Source of the DNA: Apoderus coryli | Lineage: Eukaryota > Arthropoda > Insecta > Coleoptera > Attelabidae | Reading direction: 5' to 3' | Length of the DNA: 64,000 nucleotides | NCBI GenBank assembly: GCA_911728435.2 | Contig: OU452200.1 | Location: 30,023,715-30,087,714, forward strand | In this document: positions 1-11,752 of the stretch, piece after piece | Layout: each line of letters begins with the position of its first letter | How positions within the stretch are numbered: the first letter of the stretch is position 1 | Program-made: the position numbers and the translations under genes | Notes under the pieces: model-generated | Told to the model about the DNA's origin: nothing | What the model saw: only the letters and a program-made list of their open reading frames with translations | Databases searched by the model: none

Positions 1-1060
1 TTTTGAATTGATTTTAAACGTTTAGCAGTTTTAAATATAAAGTTACAATTAACTATTATTTTTCGGTAGTGAATATTGTTAATGAATTTGTTATGATAAT
101 ATTGTGGGGTAAGTAGTAGTAAATTATTAGATACACACTTATTCTTTCCACAATTAACTGTTGTGTTATCTATTGATCTCTTGAATTCTGTCCATAATAT
201 AAATCCTGGGATGATGAAATGACCTGAAATGGGCACTTACATTTTCCCATTGTTGCTGTTTTAGATGGGATTGTTTTATTATATGAATTATTTATTTTTA
301 AATTTATTTTTTCGTTAAAATTACTGAATTATTATACTGAAGAAGTTTATGTAGAATAAACGAAATGCTGGCCAAAATTTAGGCAATTTGATTTTGTGCT
401 ACACCGACAATTTGATCATCCCAGGTTTTATATTGAAATTGCTTGGAAACAAATTATGAAACACTTTAGAAAACTAAATAAGAATAGAACGCATACCACA
501 GCTTTATTCTTATTATTATAATAATTAATTATTATATTAAGTATAACCTAAAATATACAGGGTAAACAATTTCTTGGAGAATAGGCATTGAAATTTTAGA
601 ATAATTCTGCTACTATCAATGGCTAAATCGTCCTGCATATTGCAAAGTGGTCTCCCTTTCCGTTGTGAGTGTCAGGAGCAGTCTTGTACAGGGTGGCCAA
701 ACTTCGATAGATTTGAGAGGAGTTATGTACATTTGGAAGTATATGACACAAATTGGGATCAGTGCGTTAATTTATTAAAAATTGCATATAGTATTGACTT
801 GTTAAAGTGCTTTTCAATAGCCGAATTTGCACTTGATTTAGACTAGTAGCAGGGTTTGTAATTAGTTTTTCAATTCACTGAGGTTCGTTTAAATTACTTA
901 TCTTGTTTAGTCAGTTTTCACTCTTACGACAGACAATAAATTTAGTATCACGTTTAAAAATGACGGCACACTATCTTATTTGTAACAATTGTCAAGAAAT
1001 ACAAAATAAAATAAAGAAAATAACAATTACAGCTATTTTGACACCAAACTGTATCAAAAT
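1..1060. other. AT-rich DNA without a recognisable gene
   Basis: No coding region is supported; the short open frames have no recognisable domain. Two transposon-end-like sequences reading TACAGGG occur near 557 and 687. A short inverted repeat around the block CCTGGGATGATGA (about 198-217) and its complement (about 412-431) may mark an old palindromic MITE. Nothing else stands out. Confidence 0.5.
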
Positions 1061-1960
1061 AAACTGTTGCCCTCGAGGCACGAATAGCTCTCCATATTTA
1101 AGTGTAAAAGTAATAATTTTATGACCTTTTTGTCATTTATCTAAATTTAATACATTTTTGTTTTGTTTTAGACATCAGCTATTTTTTTTAAGTATCGGGT
1201 GTTGTTCATTTTTCTTCTCTTTGGAGGCACTATTTATACGTACATATTTTATATTTCAGATCTTCTAGGCCAAGTTCTTGTACGCAGAATAATTGATTTT
1301 TTTTTTAGTTTTACTATAAAATTTATTTTGCCCCCTTTTCTACTATTTACGAACCCCTATCTTATCTTATATCAAAGCTATATATAAGTAGCCAATTTTT
1401 CTGGTATATTTGGGAAACATTTTTTTTTTCATTTTTGACCCTTTTTTAGACTATTTTCGAACGCCTGTGTGAACCAATTCTTTTATGTAACATTTTTTAG
1501 GTTATATTCTATCACAACTATGACAAATTATTCCATATTTCGAATAAGTTTAGGAAATATAAATTTTTTGTTTTGACCCCTTTTCCACTATTTACGAATG
1601 CCTATGAAAGTAAGTTATTTATGACACATTTTATAGGTTATATTCTATTAAAGCTATAAATAATTAGTTAATATTTCTGCTATGTTTAAGAAGTACGTTG
1701 TTTTTAAATATTTTTTACCCCAATTTACACTATTTTCGAACGCCAATGTGGTCTAATATTTTATGTTCAATATTTTAGGTTATATTCAATTAAATGCGTA
1801 AAAAATTATGCAGTATTTCGGATAAGTTTAAGAACTATGCATTTTTTTAATTTTTGCCATGGCCTATAGTATTTTTATACCAAATTTGGTTAAAATCTGT
1901 TAAGTGGTTTTTGCGTTTTCGTGCATACAGACAGATATTTTTTAAAACTACTTATTTATG
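1060..1960 (+). repeat. Degenerate tandem repeat, about 140-bp period; interspersed family
   Basis: A block built on a CCCCTTTT.CACTATTT.CGAACGCC core recurs at about 1331, 1438, 1577 and 1718, each time followed by a TTAGGTTATATTCTAT-like block, so the last units are about 140 bp apart. The array ends near 1860-1945 with AAATCTGTTAAGTGGTTTTT and a CAGACAGA motif. The left flank (about 1070-1140) and parts of the array recur at 32.2-32.4 kb in the same orientation and at 57.2-57.6 kb inverted. It is therefore a dispersed repeat family, probably a mobile-element relic. No coding capacity is visible. Confidence 0.6.
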
Positions 1961-2360
1961 TATAAAATGACCAAAAACAAGTATTTCCGGTGAAATAAAA
2001 AAAAAATCATGAAACTAATAGTCTCCATATATACATAGATCTGGAAAAGGGAGGAGGAGGGGAGTTTCTAGATCTGTGATTACATATATGATATGGAGAG
2101 CTAAAAATTATAATAACAAGAGATATTACGAATGCTGTTAAAACAAACCTTTATATAAATTTGTTTGATTTTTTTAAGTAATCGAAGAGGAGCGCGATTT
2201 ATTTATAACAAATTTGTAGCAAAGAATCTCCCAAGCACATTAATTACGTATTTCAAGTCTCTCTATAAGGACAAATATCGATTTTGTATCACCTTCAACG
2301 TAATTTTAGACATAAAACTTTAAATATTTCAAAAAAAGCTGGCCAAAATTGTCAGCGAAT
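1960..2360. other. Unannotated spacer
   Basis: AT-rich sequence with a short GGGAGGAGGAGGGG purine run near 2049. No gene, RNA or clear mobile-element end was seen. Confidence 0.5.
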
Positions 2361-2362
2361 TG

Positions 2363-2840
2363 GGGACATCTAATCATGAAAAAAACTTAAATTGTAATTT
2401 TTCGACAGGTCCTTATTTACCAAGATACAGGGTGTTAAAGATGACTGCCTGAGGACGATTTTTTTGAAATATTTTCGAAACGAGTAAAGATGAATTAACC
2501 AAATGTAGCCTATTTATTCACCTAGTTAAATGTTGTAAACTGACATGAAATCGAATAAAAAAGGATGACCATAGGCGGGTAAACGGGGGGGACCCTTGCC
2601 TTAATTATAACCTAACTTTTTTTTCCTTGTGATTTTTATTGATTTTGTGACAAAAATGTGATAAAATAAAGTTTTCTACATAAAAAATGCATACTTCCTT
2701 TTTCTCGAAAAACTTAAAGGTTTTCGAGAAGTTCGAGTTTGAAAATTTTAGTACAAAGCATGCGCTGTATCTTCGTAAATAAGGACTTTTCAAAAAATTA
2801 CAATTTAGGTTTTTTTCATGATTAGATGTCTCCAATTCGC
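2363..2840. mobile_element. Palindromic MITE, arms about 85 bp
   Basis: The left arm (about 2363-2445: GCGAATTGGGGACATCTAAT and onward) is repeated in reverse complement at about 2755-2840 with scattered differences. The outer right edge has a CACCTTGTA terminus like that of Tc1/mariner MITEs. The centre has no coding potential. The left boundary of the giant palindrome (2702) falls inside this element. Its family assignment is inferred. Confidence 0.55.
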
Positions 2841-2929
2841 TCACAAATTTTTAGAAACACCTTGTATATCTAGCATTTTGCGCAAGATCCAAAAAAATGT
2901 AATAATATATCCCTATATATTATTACATT

Positions 2930-3010
2930 TTTTGTATTTGAAATAAGCAAGTTGACACCAACTGCGCCCGTATAACCGAAAGTGCTGTAATCGTGAAAAT
3001 ATTTTAGCGA
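2930..3010. repeat. Fragment of an interspersed repeat shared with 47.8-48.0 kb
   Basis: The segment containing TTTGAAATAAGCAAGTTGAC, a CCGAAAG block and ATTTTAGCGAATTGGCCCC is matched in reverse complement by about 47890-47990, and by the mirror position near 10840-10925. It is likely the subterminal part of a Tc1/mariner-type MITE. No coding sequence is present. Confidence 0.5.
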
Positions 3011-3767
3011 ATTGGCCCCTATTGACCCTATATACCTCTAAATTATCATAACTGTCCTAAGTTATAATTTTCCCATTACCTATCGTGATTACTCCTGTAG
3101 ATATACGTTCATAATATTTTAAAGTTTTATCCAAATACATTTTACATAAACATAGTGTCTCGAATGATTACTCAGTTGTTTACATTCTCGGTGAATTTTT
3201 TCTTCTGTTTTTCTATTATTTGTACTATTTTAAAATATTTTATAAAACTACAGCAGAATTACGCACTTTTTTATATTTTTCTGGCACGGTGATTTATTGA
3301 TTTTTCTTTTTTTGCGTATTGTATTCCAATACGTTTATTTTTTTTTATGATTCAAATATTATTTTGTTCAGTAAACAATTATTTGGTGAACGGTAAGGAT
3401 GTGTTATAGTTTCTAGAAGATATGTTTGTGTGCGTGATCATTATTTTACAATACATACCGTATGTTATAGGGTGGCTTAAGTTTTGATCTTGATCAAATT
3501 GATATAATTAGATACATTTTTTTTTAATTTTCCAGATATTTTTCACCGTCGCGTATAATAGTAGTGTGTGATATGTGACAAAATAATTGTGCGATTCCTA
3601 ATCTTGTCGAGCTACTTACGTTTTTAATCCAAACGTGTTCCTTTGCGAAGAAATCAGTGCTTTGATACGTGAAGCCTGAGTATTGGTATGGAAAATGGTA
3701 TCAAGGAGGTTAAGCAAAGGAAGGAATATCAGGTGTAAGTAATATTGATGATATATAAGGGCAAACC

Positions 3768-4606
3768 GGGTGAGGGTACACCAGGCTGCAGGTCGAAATA
3801 ACTACTTTTTCGATTTTTTTCTTATGTGATTAATAATTAGATTAGAATAATTAGCCCGTAGCTTGCGTGCCGGTATATGCATTACATTGCACTTTTTGAT
3901 GAATAAAAATATATTATCATGCTTGATAAAACGTTGACTTTTTTACAAAAAATCATTTTATTTTCTACATAATCTCCTTTTAGCTCGATACATTTTGTCC
4001 AATGTGTTTTTAATATAAGATTCCTGAAAACAAGTGTTTGTTTCAACGATGACCTCTTCATTCGACCCGAATCTTTTACCACCCAGCGATTTCTTATAAA
4101 CAGGAAATTGTAGCAGCAGCTAAATTTGGAGAATGTGGTGGATCAGGTATAGCAGTTCGTAGTCCAATTATTGATGAATTTTTGCGATGAATCCGTGCAT
4201 TATCCTGATGAAACAACACTTTTTTCTTCTACAAATGCGGTCGTTTGCTTCAAAACAGTGTTTAATCTGTCACAACAGCGGTGAATAAGGGTGCTGTAGA
4301 TTATCTGCCATAAAGCAATCACGACATTTTTGGATCTGTTTCCATGTGGATTAATAATAAAACTATTTTCAATAAAATTACGTATACGGCTGGAGACAGA
4401 CAAAATAATCAATGTATACTGTATGTCCAATAAAAATAAATTTACATTTTTTGTTTCAGTTATAACATTTTAGGATTTTGTTGGAGTCCACAGTTAGTTG
4501 TGTTCAAAATAGGCTAATTTCTTATTGATCACATAAAAAAAAAATCCCAAAAAGTAGTTATTTAGAGCTGTAGTCTGATGTACCAGCCCTTCGACCGGGG
4601 CAAGCT
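3768..4606 (-). mobile_element. Mariner element, degenerate, in left palindrome arm
   Basis: The ends form imperfect terminal inverted repeats. The left end reads GGGCAAACCGGGTGAGGGTA, followed by AATAACTACTTTTTCG and a poly-T tract. The right end is its diverged complement, ending CCGGGGCAAGC. The inside holds a broken mariner transposase on the minus strand. An identical mirror copy lies at 9247-10085 because of the giant palindrome. Confidence 0.7.
3880..4440 (-). pseudogene. Mariner transposase remnant (irritans-like C-terminal half)
   Basis: Read on the minus strand, the block around 4150-4220 carries a HQDNARIHRK-like segment followed by PPHSPN, the mariner second and third catalytic regions. 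The third Asp (normally SPD) is replaced by Asn. Further on, at about 3950-4080, come a KRFGSNEE-like piece and then WTKCIELKGDYVE, typical of the mariner C-terminus. The catalytic N-terminal part is missing or unrecognisable, and frameshifts separate the conserved pieces, so the protein cannot be functional. It acted as a DDE/D transposase on its own terminal repeats. Confidence 0.75.
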
Positions 4607-5053
4607 AAAAAACTTAAATCAACATATTTAAATTTAGCAATTTCTAAAAGTAGTTTTATAAATACTTGTCAAAAAAAATATTTATAGCAGTAATTTTTTA
4701 AAACATCAAGAACAGTCCATGTTACGAATGACATAATTATTTAAAGAAGAAGAGCAAATCAAAATTTTCTTTCAACTGAGGTAATTTTATAGTATAGATT
4801 TGGGTAAATTTGAGAAACAATTTCTCCAAAATTCAGCCTCAAATCAATGACATCGGCAGTAATCATTTAATCGCAAAATGTATAATTACCTTTAGATTAC
4901 ACAATAATTAACAATAGAAATATAAAATAATTAATAACTATTTATTTAAAAATATGTATATATGCTTGGAAATTAAAAAGAAACTTGCATAGAAGTAACC
5001 TCCCTTATTTTCACTTACATTTTTAAGTTTAAATATTTCAAATAAATTATATA

Positions 5054-5100
5054 TTTTACAAAATGTTTCGGCAACACCGTAGCTTTATCAAGGATGTAGG
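5054..5100 (-). other. Possible degenerate hammerhead motif
   Basis: On the minus strand the sequence reads CTTGATAAAGCTACGGTGTT then GCCGAAAC. It resembles a hammerhead with a damaged CUGANGA box and an intact GAAAC box. The mirror copy is near 8753-8799. Weak; no functional ribozyme is claimed. Confidence 0.25.
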
Positions 5101-6512
5101 TATTATAGGGATGACAATATGTTTTAAATTACTATATAATTTGTTAAAACACTCTTTTTTTTTTGTACATTTAAGAAGTGCCAATAGGCCCTAGTTTAGT
5201 TAAGGTTAAGCATGGAATGGAATGGGGTGGAGTGGAGTTTAATGCAGAAGTGTTAGTCACATGGTAGGTACTCTTCGAATAAATTAACTAATGATTTTAG
5301 ATTAGATGATTAGAACAAAAAAACCATCTGATTAAGTTGATAACTTCGTTATATTTTAAATTTTACTTTCTTTGTTATAGATATGTTAAATGATACAACG
5401 TTCGCCGGTAACGCGTAAAAATAAGTGAGTTGTTTTATTTGCTCCTCGGAACTGTGGACTTTTGTGAGTTTTTGAGGTGGCAATTGCGTTTTCGAAGTCG
5501 TTGTTCGTTAAATTAATAAGTAGCTCGGCTCGTGATTGTAGTATCGAAAGAGAACTAAAATAAGGATTTCTATTGGACAATTGCAACATGTCGGCAGATG
5601 GAAGTGTGTTCAAAAAACTCCTGGTTTAGAAGAGGATATTCGAAACACTTGAGGTGTAAGTGAATTTAAAAATATTTCTATATACGAGTACATATTGCTG
5701 TTGACAAAGAACGGAGTAGTAATTTTGTTTTTATCATCCTCTTACAATTAACGATTTAGCTGATGGCATTTGATTGTTTGTTTATAACTTTTTTTAAATT
5801 ATCGCATATATCCACAATCATTGTACAAATAACCAAATTATTCACTGCGCTATTCAAAAAATATTAAAGTTGTACATACAATTAATATATGCAGGGACAT
5901 GTGCATAAAATTTATAGATGTCCTTGCGTTCAACTTATTTAAAAATACTTTTACTTTTTTGCAGAAGTCCTGCTCTTGTCAGTAAAAGATTTTGAGAACC
6001 CTGAGCAACAGAAGAGGCACAGTAATTAATAGGAAGAATATTTAAGGCTGCTTTTTATAAATGTGCTAATTAAAATTAATAAAAACAATTTGATTCATAC
6101 ATAACAATTTTAAGTTATGTCTTCTCAACTTTAAAATCATGGATGTTGCAAAATTTTAAGTTTCTTTATCGTCTGAGGTTTAAAAATTAATCAAACATAA
6201 ATTTCAATAAAGTAACAAACAGTACAAACTGCAGCTTTAATAAACTATCCGCTTATGTGACGATTGATCTAATGAACATTATAACGCCTCAAAACCAATT
6301 TGTGAATTACCAGATATGATTTGCTTGAAGGAGGTGAGTTCAGTAATAATTTTGCATTGACTGTTAAAAATTAAAACCAATTGCTTTTGCAGATAGAGTT
6401 ATCCTGTGCGAAGATACAACTAGCTGCGATACTGTTACAACCTTAAATGAATCGAGACACTCAAAAATATTTTTGCTTATTGCAGGTTAGTTTGATCCTA
6501 TAATATATTAGT

Positions 6513-6524
6513 TAATATATAAAT
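6513..6524. repeat. 12-bp target-site duplication, left copy
   Basis: TAATATATAAAT is repeated at 11741-11752. An uninterrupted version of the same site exists in the paralogous unit near 15111-15123, so the DNA between the two copies was inserted here. Confidence 0.85.
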
Positions 6525-6590
6525 TTAATATTCTTGAAATAAAAGTCGACCTCCACACAATAAATTTAATAAAAATCCTCAATAAATGTC

Positions 6591-6632
6591 ACCATACATG
6601 TTTCACAGCTCCGGGCTGCATCATCAGTGGTT
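6591..6632 (-). ncRNA. Hammerhead ribozyme motif, element A left arm
   Basis: On the minus strand: CUGAUGA, an extra U, a stem II made from GCAGC and GCUGU (closing G-U pair), then GAAAC, a 2-bp stem III (AC/GU) with a 2-nt loop, cleavage triplet GUA, and stem I ACCA/UGGU. Such a very short stem III is known from hammerheads thought to act as dimers. Self-cleavage is inferred. Confidence 0.75.
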
Positions 6633-6904
6633 ATAATAGAAAATTGACGAAAAGCTATGTTATTTAACTAAATTAGTACATATTATTTTGGGAATTTTAT
6701 TTATCAACTCTAGAAATAAGAATGTATATATTATTTTCAATTGCACCAAAAAGATTTGAACTTTAAACTTACCATTGTGTGAAAAAATAAAAATTTATTG
6801 TTAAATTAATTGTTGTTAAATATTTAAACTAAAACTAGTGAACTTAAAAAGTTCACATTATTACTAATGTAAGCTTTGTAACATTTTTCTTTTTATAAAT
6901 CATC

Positions 6905-6943
<39 letters not shown>

Positions 6944-7220
6944 ATTTCGATGATTTATAAAAAGAAAAATGTTACAAAGCTTACATTAGTAATAATGTGA
7001 ACTTTTTAAGTTCACTAGTTTTAGTTTAAATATTTAACAACAATTAATTTAACAATAAATTTTTATTTTTTCACACAATGGTAAGTTTAAAGTTCAAATC
7101 TTTTTGGTGCAATTGAAAATAATATATACATTCTTATTTCTAGAGTTGATAAATAAAATTCCCAAAATAATATGTACTAATTTAGTTAAATAACATAGCT
7201 TTTCGTCAATTTTCTATTAT

Positions 7221-7262
7221 AACCACTGATGATGCAGCCCGGAGCTGTGAAACATGTATGGT
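7221..7262 (+). ncRNA. Hammerhead ribozyme motif, element A right arm
   Basis: Mirror of the motif at 6591-6632, now on the plus strand: CUGAUGA, extra U, stem II GCAGC/GCUGU, GAAAC, stem III AC/GU, triplet GUA, stem I ACCA/UGGU. Confidence 0.75.
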
Positions 7263-7328
7263 GACATTTATTGAGGATTTTTATTAAATTTATTGTGTGG
7301 AGGTCGACTTTTATTTCAAGAATATTAA

Positions 7329-10300
7329 ATTTATATATTAACTAATATATTATAGGATCAAACTAACCTGCAATAAGCAAAAATATTTTTGAGTGTCTCG
7401 ATTCATTTAAGGTTGTAACAGTATCGCAGCTAGTTGTATCTTCGCACAGGATAACTCTATCTGCAAAAGCAATTGGTTTTAATTTTTAACAGTCAATGCA
7501 AAATTATTACTGAACTCACCTCCTTCAAGCAAATCATATCTGGTAATTCACAAATTGGTTTTGAGGCGTTATAATGTTCATTAGATCAATCGTCACATAA
7601 GCGGATAGTTTATTAAAGCTGCAGTTTGTACTGTTTGTTACTTTATTGAAATTTATGTTTGATTAATTTTTAAACCTCAGACGATAAAGAAACTTAAAAT
7701 TTTGCAACATCCATGATTTTAAAGTTGAGAAGACATAACTTAAAATTGTTATGTATGAATCAAATTGTTTTTATTAATTTTAATTAGCACATTTATAAAA
7801 AGCAGCCTTAAATATTCTTCCTATTAATTACTGTGCCTCTTCTGTTGCTCAGGGTTCTCAAAATCTTTTACTGACAAGAGCAGGACTTCTGCAAAAAAGT
7901 AAAAGTATTTTTAAATAAGTTGAACGCAAGGACATCTATAAATTTTATGCACATGTCCCTGCATATATTAATTGTATGTACAACTTTAATATTTTTTGAA
8001 TAGCGCAGTGAATAATTTGGTTATTTGTACAATGATTGTGGATATATGCGATAATTTAAAAAAAGTTATAAACAAACAATCAAATGCCATCAGCTAAATC
8101 GTTAATTGTAAGAGGATGATAAAAACAAAATTACTACTCCGTTCTTTGTCAACAGCAATATGTACTCGTATATAGAAATATTTTTAAATTCACTTACACC
8201 TCAAGTGTTTCGAATATCCTCTTCTAAACCAGGAGTTTTTTGAACACACTTCCATCTGCCGACATGTTGCAATTGTCCAATAGAAATCCTTATTTTAGTT
8301 CTCTTTCGATACTACAATCACGAGCCGAGCTACTTATTAATTTAACGAACAACGACTTCGAAAACGCAATTGCCACCTCAAAAACTCACAAAAGTCCACA
8401 GTTCCGAGGAGCAAATAAAACAACTCACTTATTTTTACGCGTTACCGGCGAACGTTGTATCATTTAACATATCTATAACAAAGAAAGTAAAATTTAAAAT
8501 ATAACGAAGTTATCAACTTAATCAGATGGTTTTTTTGTTCTAATCATCTAATCTAAAATCATTAGTTAATTTATTCGAAGAGTACCTACCATGTGACTAA
8601 CACTTCTGCATTAAACTCCACTCCACCCCATTCCATTCCATGCTTAACCTTAACTAAACTAGGGCCTATTGGCACTTCTGAAATGTACAAAAAAAAAAGA
8701 GTGTTTTAACAAATTATATAGTAATTTAAAACATATTGTCATCCCTATAATACCTACATCCTTGATAAAGCTACGGTGTTGCCGAAACATTTTGTAAAAT
8801 ATATAATTTATTTGAAATATTTAAACTTAAAAATGTAAGTGAAAATAAGGGAGGTTACTTCTATGCAAGTTTCTTTTTAATTTCCAAGCATATATACATA
8901 TTTTTAAATAAATAGTTATTAATTATTTTATATTTCTATTGTTAATTATTGTGTAATCTAAAGGTAATTATACATTTTGCGATTAAATGATTACTGCCGA
9001 TGTCATTGATTTGAGGCTGAATTTTGGAGAAATTGTTTCTCAAATTTACCCAAATCTATACTATAAAATTACCTCAGTTGAAAGAAAATTTTGATTTGCT
9101 CTTCTTCTTTAAATAATTATGTCATTCGTAACATGGACTGTTCTTGATGTTTTAAAAAATTACTGCTATAAATATTTTTTTTGACAAGTATTTATAAAAC
9201 TACTTTTAGAAATTGCTAAATTTAAATATGTTGATTTAAGTTTTTTAGCTTGCCCCGGTCGAAGGGCTGGTACATCAGACTACAGCTCTAAATAACTACT
9301 TTTTGGGATTTTTTTTTTATGTGATCAATAAGAAATTAGCCTATTTTGAACACAACTAACTGTGGACTCCAACAAAATCCTAAAATGTTATAACTGAAAC
9401 AAAAAATGTAAATTTATTTTTATTGGACATACAGTATACATTGATTATTTTGTCTGTCTCCAGCCGTATACGTAATTTTATTGAAAATAGTTTTATTATT
9501 AATCCACATGGAAACAGATCCAAAAATGTCGTGATTGCTTTATGGCAGATAATCTACAGCACCCTTATTCACCGCTGTTGTGACAGATTAAACACTGTTT
9601 TGAAGCAAACGACCGCATTTGTAGAAGAAAAAAGTGTTGTTTCATCAGGATAATGCACGGATTCATCGCAAAAATTCATCAATAATTGGACTACGAACTG
9701 CTATACCTGATCCACCACATTCTCCAAATTTAGCTGCTGCTACAATTTCCTGTTTATAAGAAATCGCTGGGTGGTAAAAGATTCGGGTCGAATGAAGAGG
9801 TCATCGTTGAAACAAACACTTGTTTTCAGGAATCTTATATTAAAAACACATTGGACAAAATGTATCGAGCTAAAAGGAGATTATGTAGAAAATAAAATGA
9901 TTTTTTGTAAAAAAGTCAACGTTTTATCAAGCATGATAATATATTTTTATTCATCAAAAAGTGCAATGTAATGCATATACCGGCACGCAAGCTACGGGCT
10001 AATTATTCTAATCTAATTATTAATCACATAAGAAAAAAATCGAAAAAGTAGTTATTTCGACCTGCAGCCTGGTGTACCCTCACCCGGTTTGCCCTTATAT
10101 ATCATCAATATTACTTACACCTGATATTCCTTCCTTTGCTTAACCTCCTTGATACCATTTTCCATACCAATACTCAGGCTTCACGTATCAAAGCACTGAT
10201 TTCTTCGCAAAGGAACACGTTTGGATTAAAAACGTAAGTAGCTCGACAAGATTAGGAATCGCACAATTATTTTGTCACATATCACACACTACTATTATAC

Positions 10301-11151
10301 GCGACGGTGAAAAATATCTGGAAAATTAAAAAAAAATGTATCTAATTATATCAATTTGATCAAGATCAAAACTTAAGCCACCCTATAACATACGGTATGT
10401 ATTGTAAAATAATGATCACGCACACAAACATATCTTCTAGAAACTATAACACATCCTTACCGTTCACCAAATAATTGTTTACTGAACAAAATAATATTTG
10501 AATCATAAAAAAAAATAAACGTATTGGAATACAATACGCAAAAAAAGAAAAATCAATAAATCACCGTGCCAGAAAAATATAAAAAAGTGCGTAATTCTGC
10601 TGTAGTTTTATAAAATATTTTAAAATAGTACAAATAATAGAAAAACAGAAGAAAAAATTCACCGAGAATGTAAACAACTGAGTAATCATTCGAGACACTA
10701 TGTTTATGTAAAATGTATTTGGATAAAACTTTAAAATATTATGAACGTATATCTACAGGAGTAATCACGATAGGTAATGGGAAAATTATAACTTAGGACA
10801 GTTATGATAATTTAGAGGTATATAGGGTCAATAGGGGCCAATTCGCTAAAATATTTTCACGATTACAGCACTTTCGGTTATACGGGCGCAGTTGGTGTCA
10901 ACTTGCTTATTTCAAATACAAAAAATGTAATAATATATAGGGATATATTATTACATTTTTTTGGATCTTGCGCAAAATGCTAGATATACAAGGTGTTTCT
11001 AAAAATTTGTGAGCGAATTGGAGACATCTAATCATGAAAAAAACCTAAATTGTAATTTTTTGAAAAGTCCTTATTTACGAAGATACAGCGCATGCTTTGT
11101 ACTAAAATTTTCAAACTCGAACTTCTCGAAAACCTTTAAGTTTTTCGAGAA
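7329..11151. repeat. Inverted copy of the upstream flank (right palindrome arm)
   Basis: Reverse complement of about 2702-6524. It repeats gene-like unit 1 (now on the minus strand, about 7369-10320), the mariner relic (about 9247-10085) and part of the palindromic MITE. It carries no new information apart from the substitution at 8680, where the ancestral TTTCAG acceptor state is kept. Confidence 0.9.
9413..9973 (+). pseudogene. Mariner transposase remnant, mirror copy in right arm
   Basis: Mirror of the remnant at 3880-4440. On the plus strand it shows a HQDNARIHRK-like block near 9633-9680, PPHSPN, and WTKCIELKGDYVE near 9850-9890. It has the same lesions as the left-arm copy. Confidence 0.75.
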
Positions 11152-11268
11152 TAAAAATTTATTGTTAAATTAATTGTTGTTAAATATTTAAACTAAAACT
11201 AGTGAACTTAAAAAGTTCACATTATTACTAATGTAAGCTTTGTAACATTTTTCTTTTTATAAATCATC

Positions 11269-11307
<39 letters not shown>

Positions 11308-11740
11308 ATTTCGATGATTTATAAAAAGAAAAATGTTACAAAGCTTACATTAGTAATAATGTGAACTTTTTAAGTTCACTAGTTTTAGTTTAAATATTTA
11401 AATATTTAACAACAATTAATTTAACAATAAATTTTTATTTTTTCACACAATGGTAAGTTTAAAGTTCAAATCTTTTTGGTGCAATTGAAAATAATATATA
11501 CATTCTTATTTCTAGAGTTGATAAATAAAATTCCCAAAATAATATGTACTAATTTAGTTAAATAACATAGCTTTTCGTCAATTTTCTATTATAACCACTG
11601 ATGATGCAGCCCGGAGCTGTGAAACATGTATGGTGACATTTATTGAGGATTTTTATTAAATTTATTGTGTGGAGGTCGACTTTTATTTCAAGAATATTAA
11701 ATTATTCTACTCCACTTCAGTATGGACTACTTCTTTCGAA
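11152..11740. mobile_element. Hammerhead foldback element B (left arm shortened) with tail
   Basis: The sequence re-enters the left arm of element A at the equivalent of 6788, runs through the same 31-T loop and a full right arm, then a 3' tail (CTCCACTTCAGTATGGACTA and CTTCTTT), and ends at the duplication 11741-11752. Its right arm has an 8-bp AAATATTT duplication (near 11395-11410) absent from the mirrored arm of element A, so this is the original right half of the insertion. Removing 6788-11151 would restore one simple, complete element between the two duplications. Confidence 0.8.
11593..11634 (+). ncRNA. Hammerhead ribozyme motif, element B
   Basis: Identical to 7221-7262: CUGAUGA, extra U, stem II GCAGC/GCUGU, GAAAC, GUA triplet, stem I ACCA/UGGU. 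The matching left-arm motif is missing because the left arm is shortened. Confidence 0.75.
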
Positions 11741-11752
11741 TAATATATAAAT
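11741..11752. repeat. 12-bp target-site duplication, right copy
   Basis: TAATATATAAAT, matching 6513-6524. It follows directly on the element tail and precedes the old flank GTTATCCAAAT, which is also adjacent to the empty site near 15123. Confidence 0.85.

Larger units (their letters stand above)
3533..6484 (+). pseudogene. Gene-like unit, copy 1 (decayed, spliced architecture)
   Basis: This is the most decayed of three tandem copies of one exon-intron unit (others at about 11.75-15.1 and 15.1-17.2 kb). Exon-like blocks keep recognisable splice signals: one ending in TATCAG followed by GTGTAAGT near 3733, one at about 5170-5260, one near 5385-5420, one after TTTTTGCAG at 5965, and one after TTTTGCAG near 6393 that ends at GTTAGT near 6485. 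Stops and frameshifts interrupt every frame, for example a TAA inside the last block. The acceptor of the 5170 block is mutated from TTTCAG to TTTAAG. A mariner element separates the first two blocks. I do not recognise the parent gene. A non-coding spliced transcript is an alternative. Confidence 0.45.
6525..7328. mobile_element. Hammerhead foldback element A
   Basis: A palindrome of about 800 bp with arms of about 386 bp and a loop of about 31 T residues. Each arm carries a hammerhead core facing outward (6591-6632 minus, 7221-7262 plus) and a conserved GTGGAGGTCGACTTTTATTT block near its end. There is no reading frame. It is flanked on the left by the duplication at 6513-6524 but on the right by an inverted copy of its own upstream flank, because it is the seed of the giant palindrome. 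It belongs to the same family as 11152-11740, 13845-14623, 30189-30830 and 56576-57102. Known relatives by motif are hammerheads of Penelope-like elements; membership is inferred. Confidence 0.8.
2702..11151. repeat. Giant near-perfect inverted repeat, arms 4,209 bp
   Basis: Position x pairs with 13853-x from 2702/11151 to 6910/6943, leaving a 32-nt loop made of a T run plus AAG. The register holds without indels across the arms wherever it was compared. I found one clear substitution (5173 against 8680). The centre coincides with the centre of a pre-existing foldback element. At 11152 the sequence jumps back into the left arm of that element (equivalent to 6788) across a 2-nt AA microhomology. 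This is either fold-back template switching or a read or assembly artefact. Confidence 0.95.

Noticed and set aside
5386..8467. Identical 75-codon frames in both palindrome arms (5386-5613 minus, 8240-8467 plus)
   Set aside because: They run antisense to the exon-like blocks of gene-like unit 1 and are identical only because of the palindrome; no domain is recognisable.
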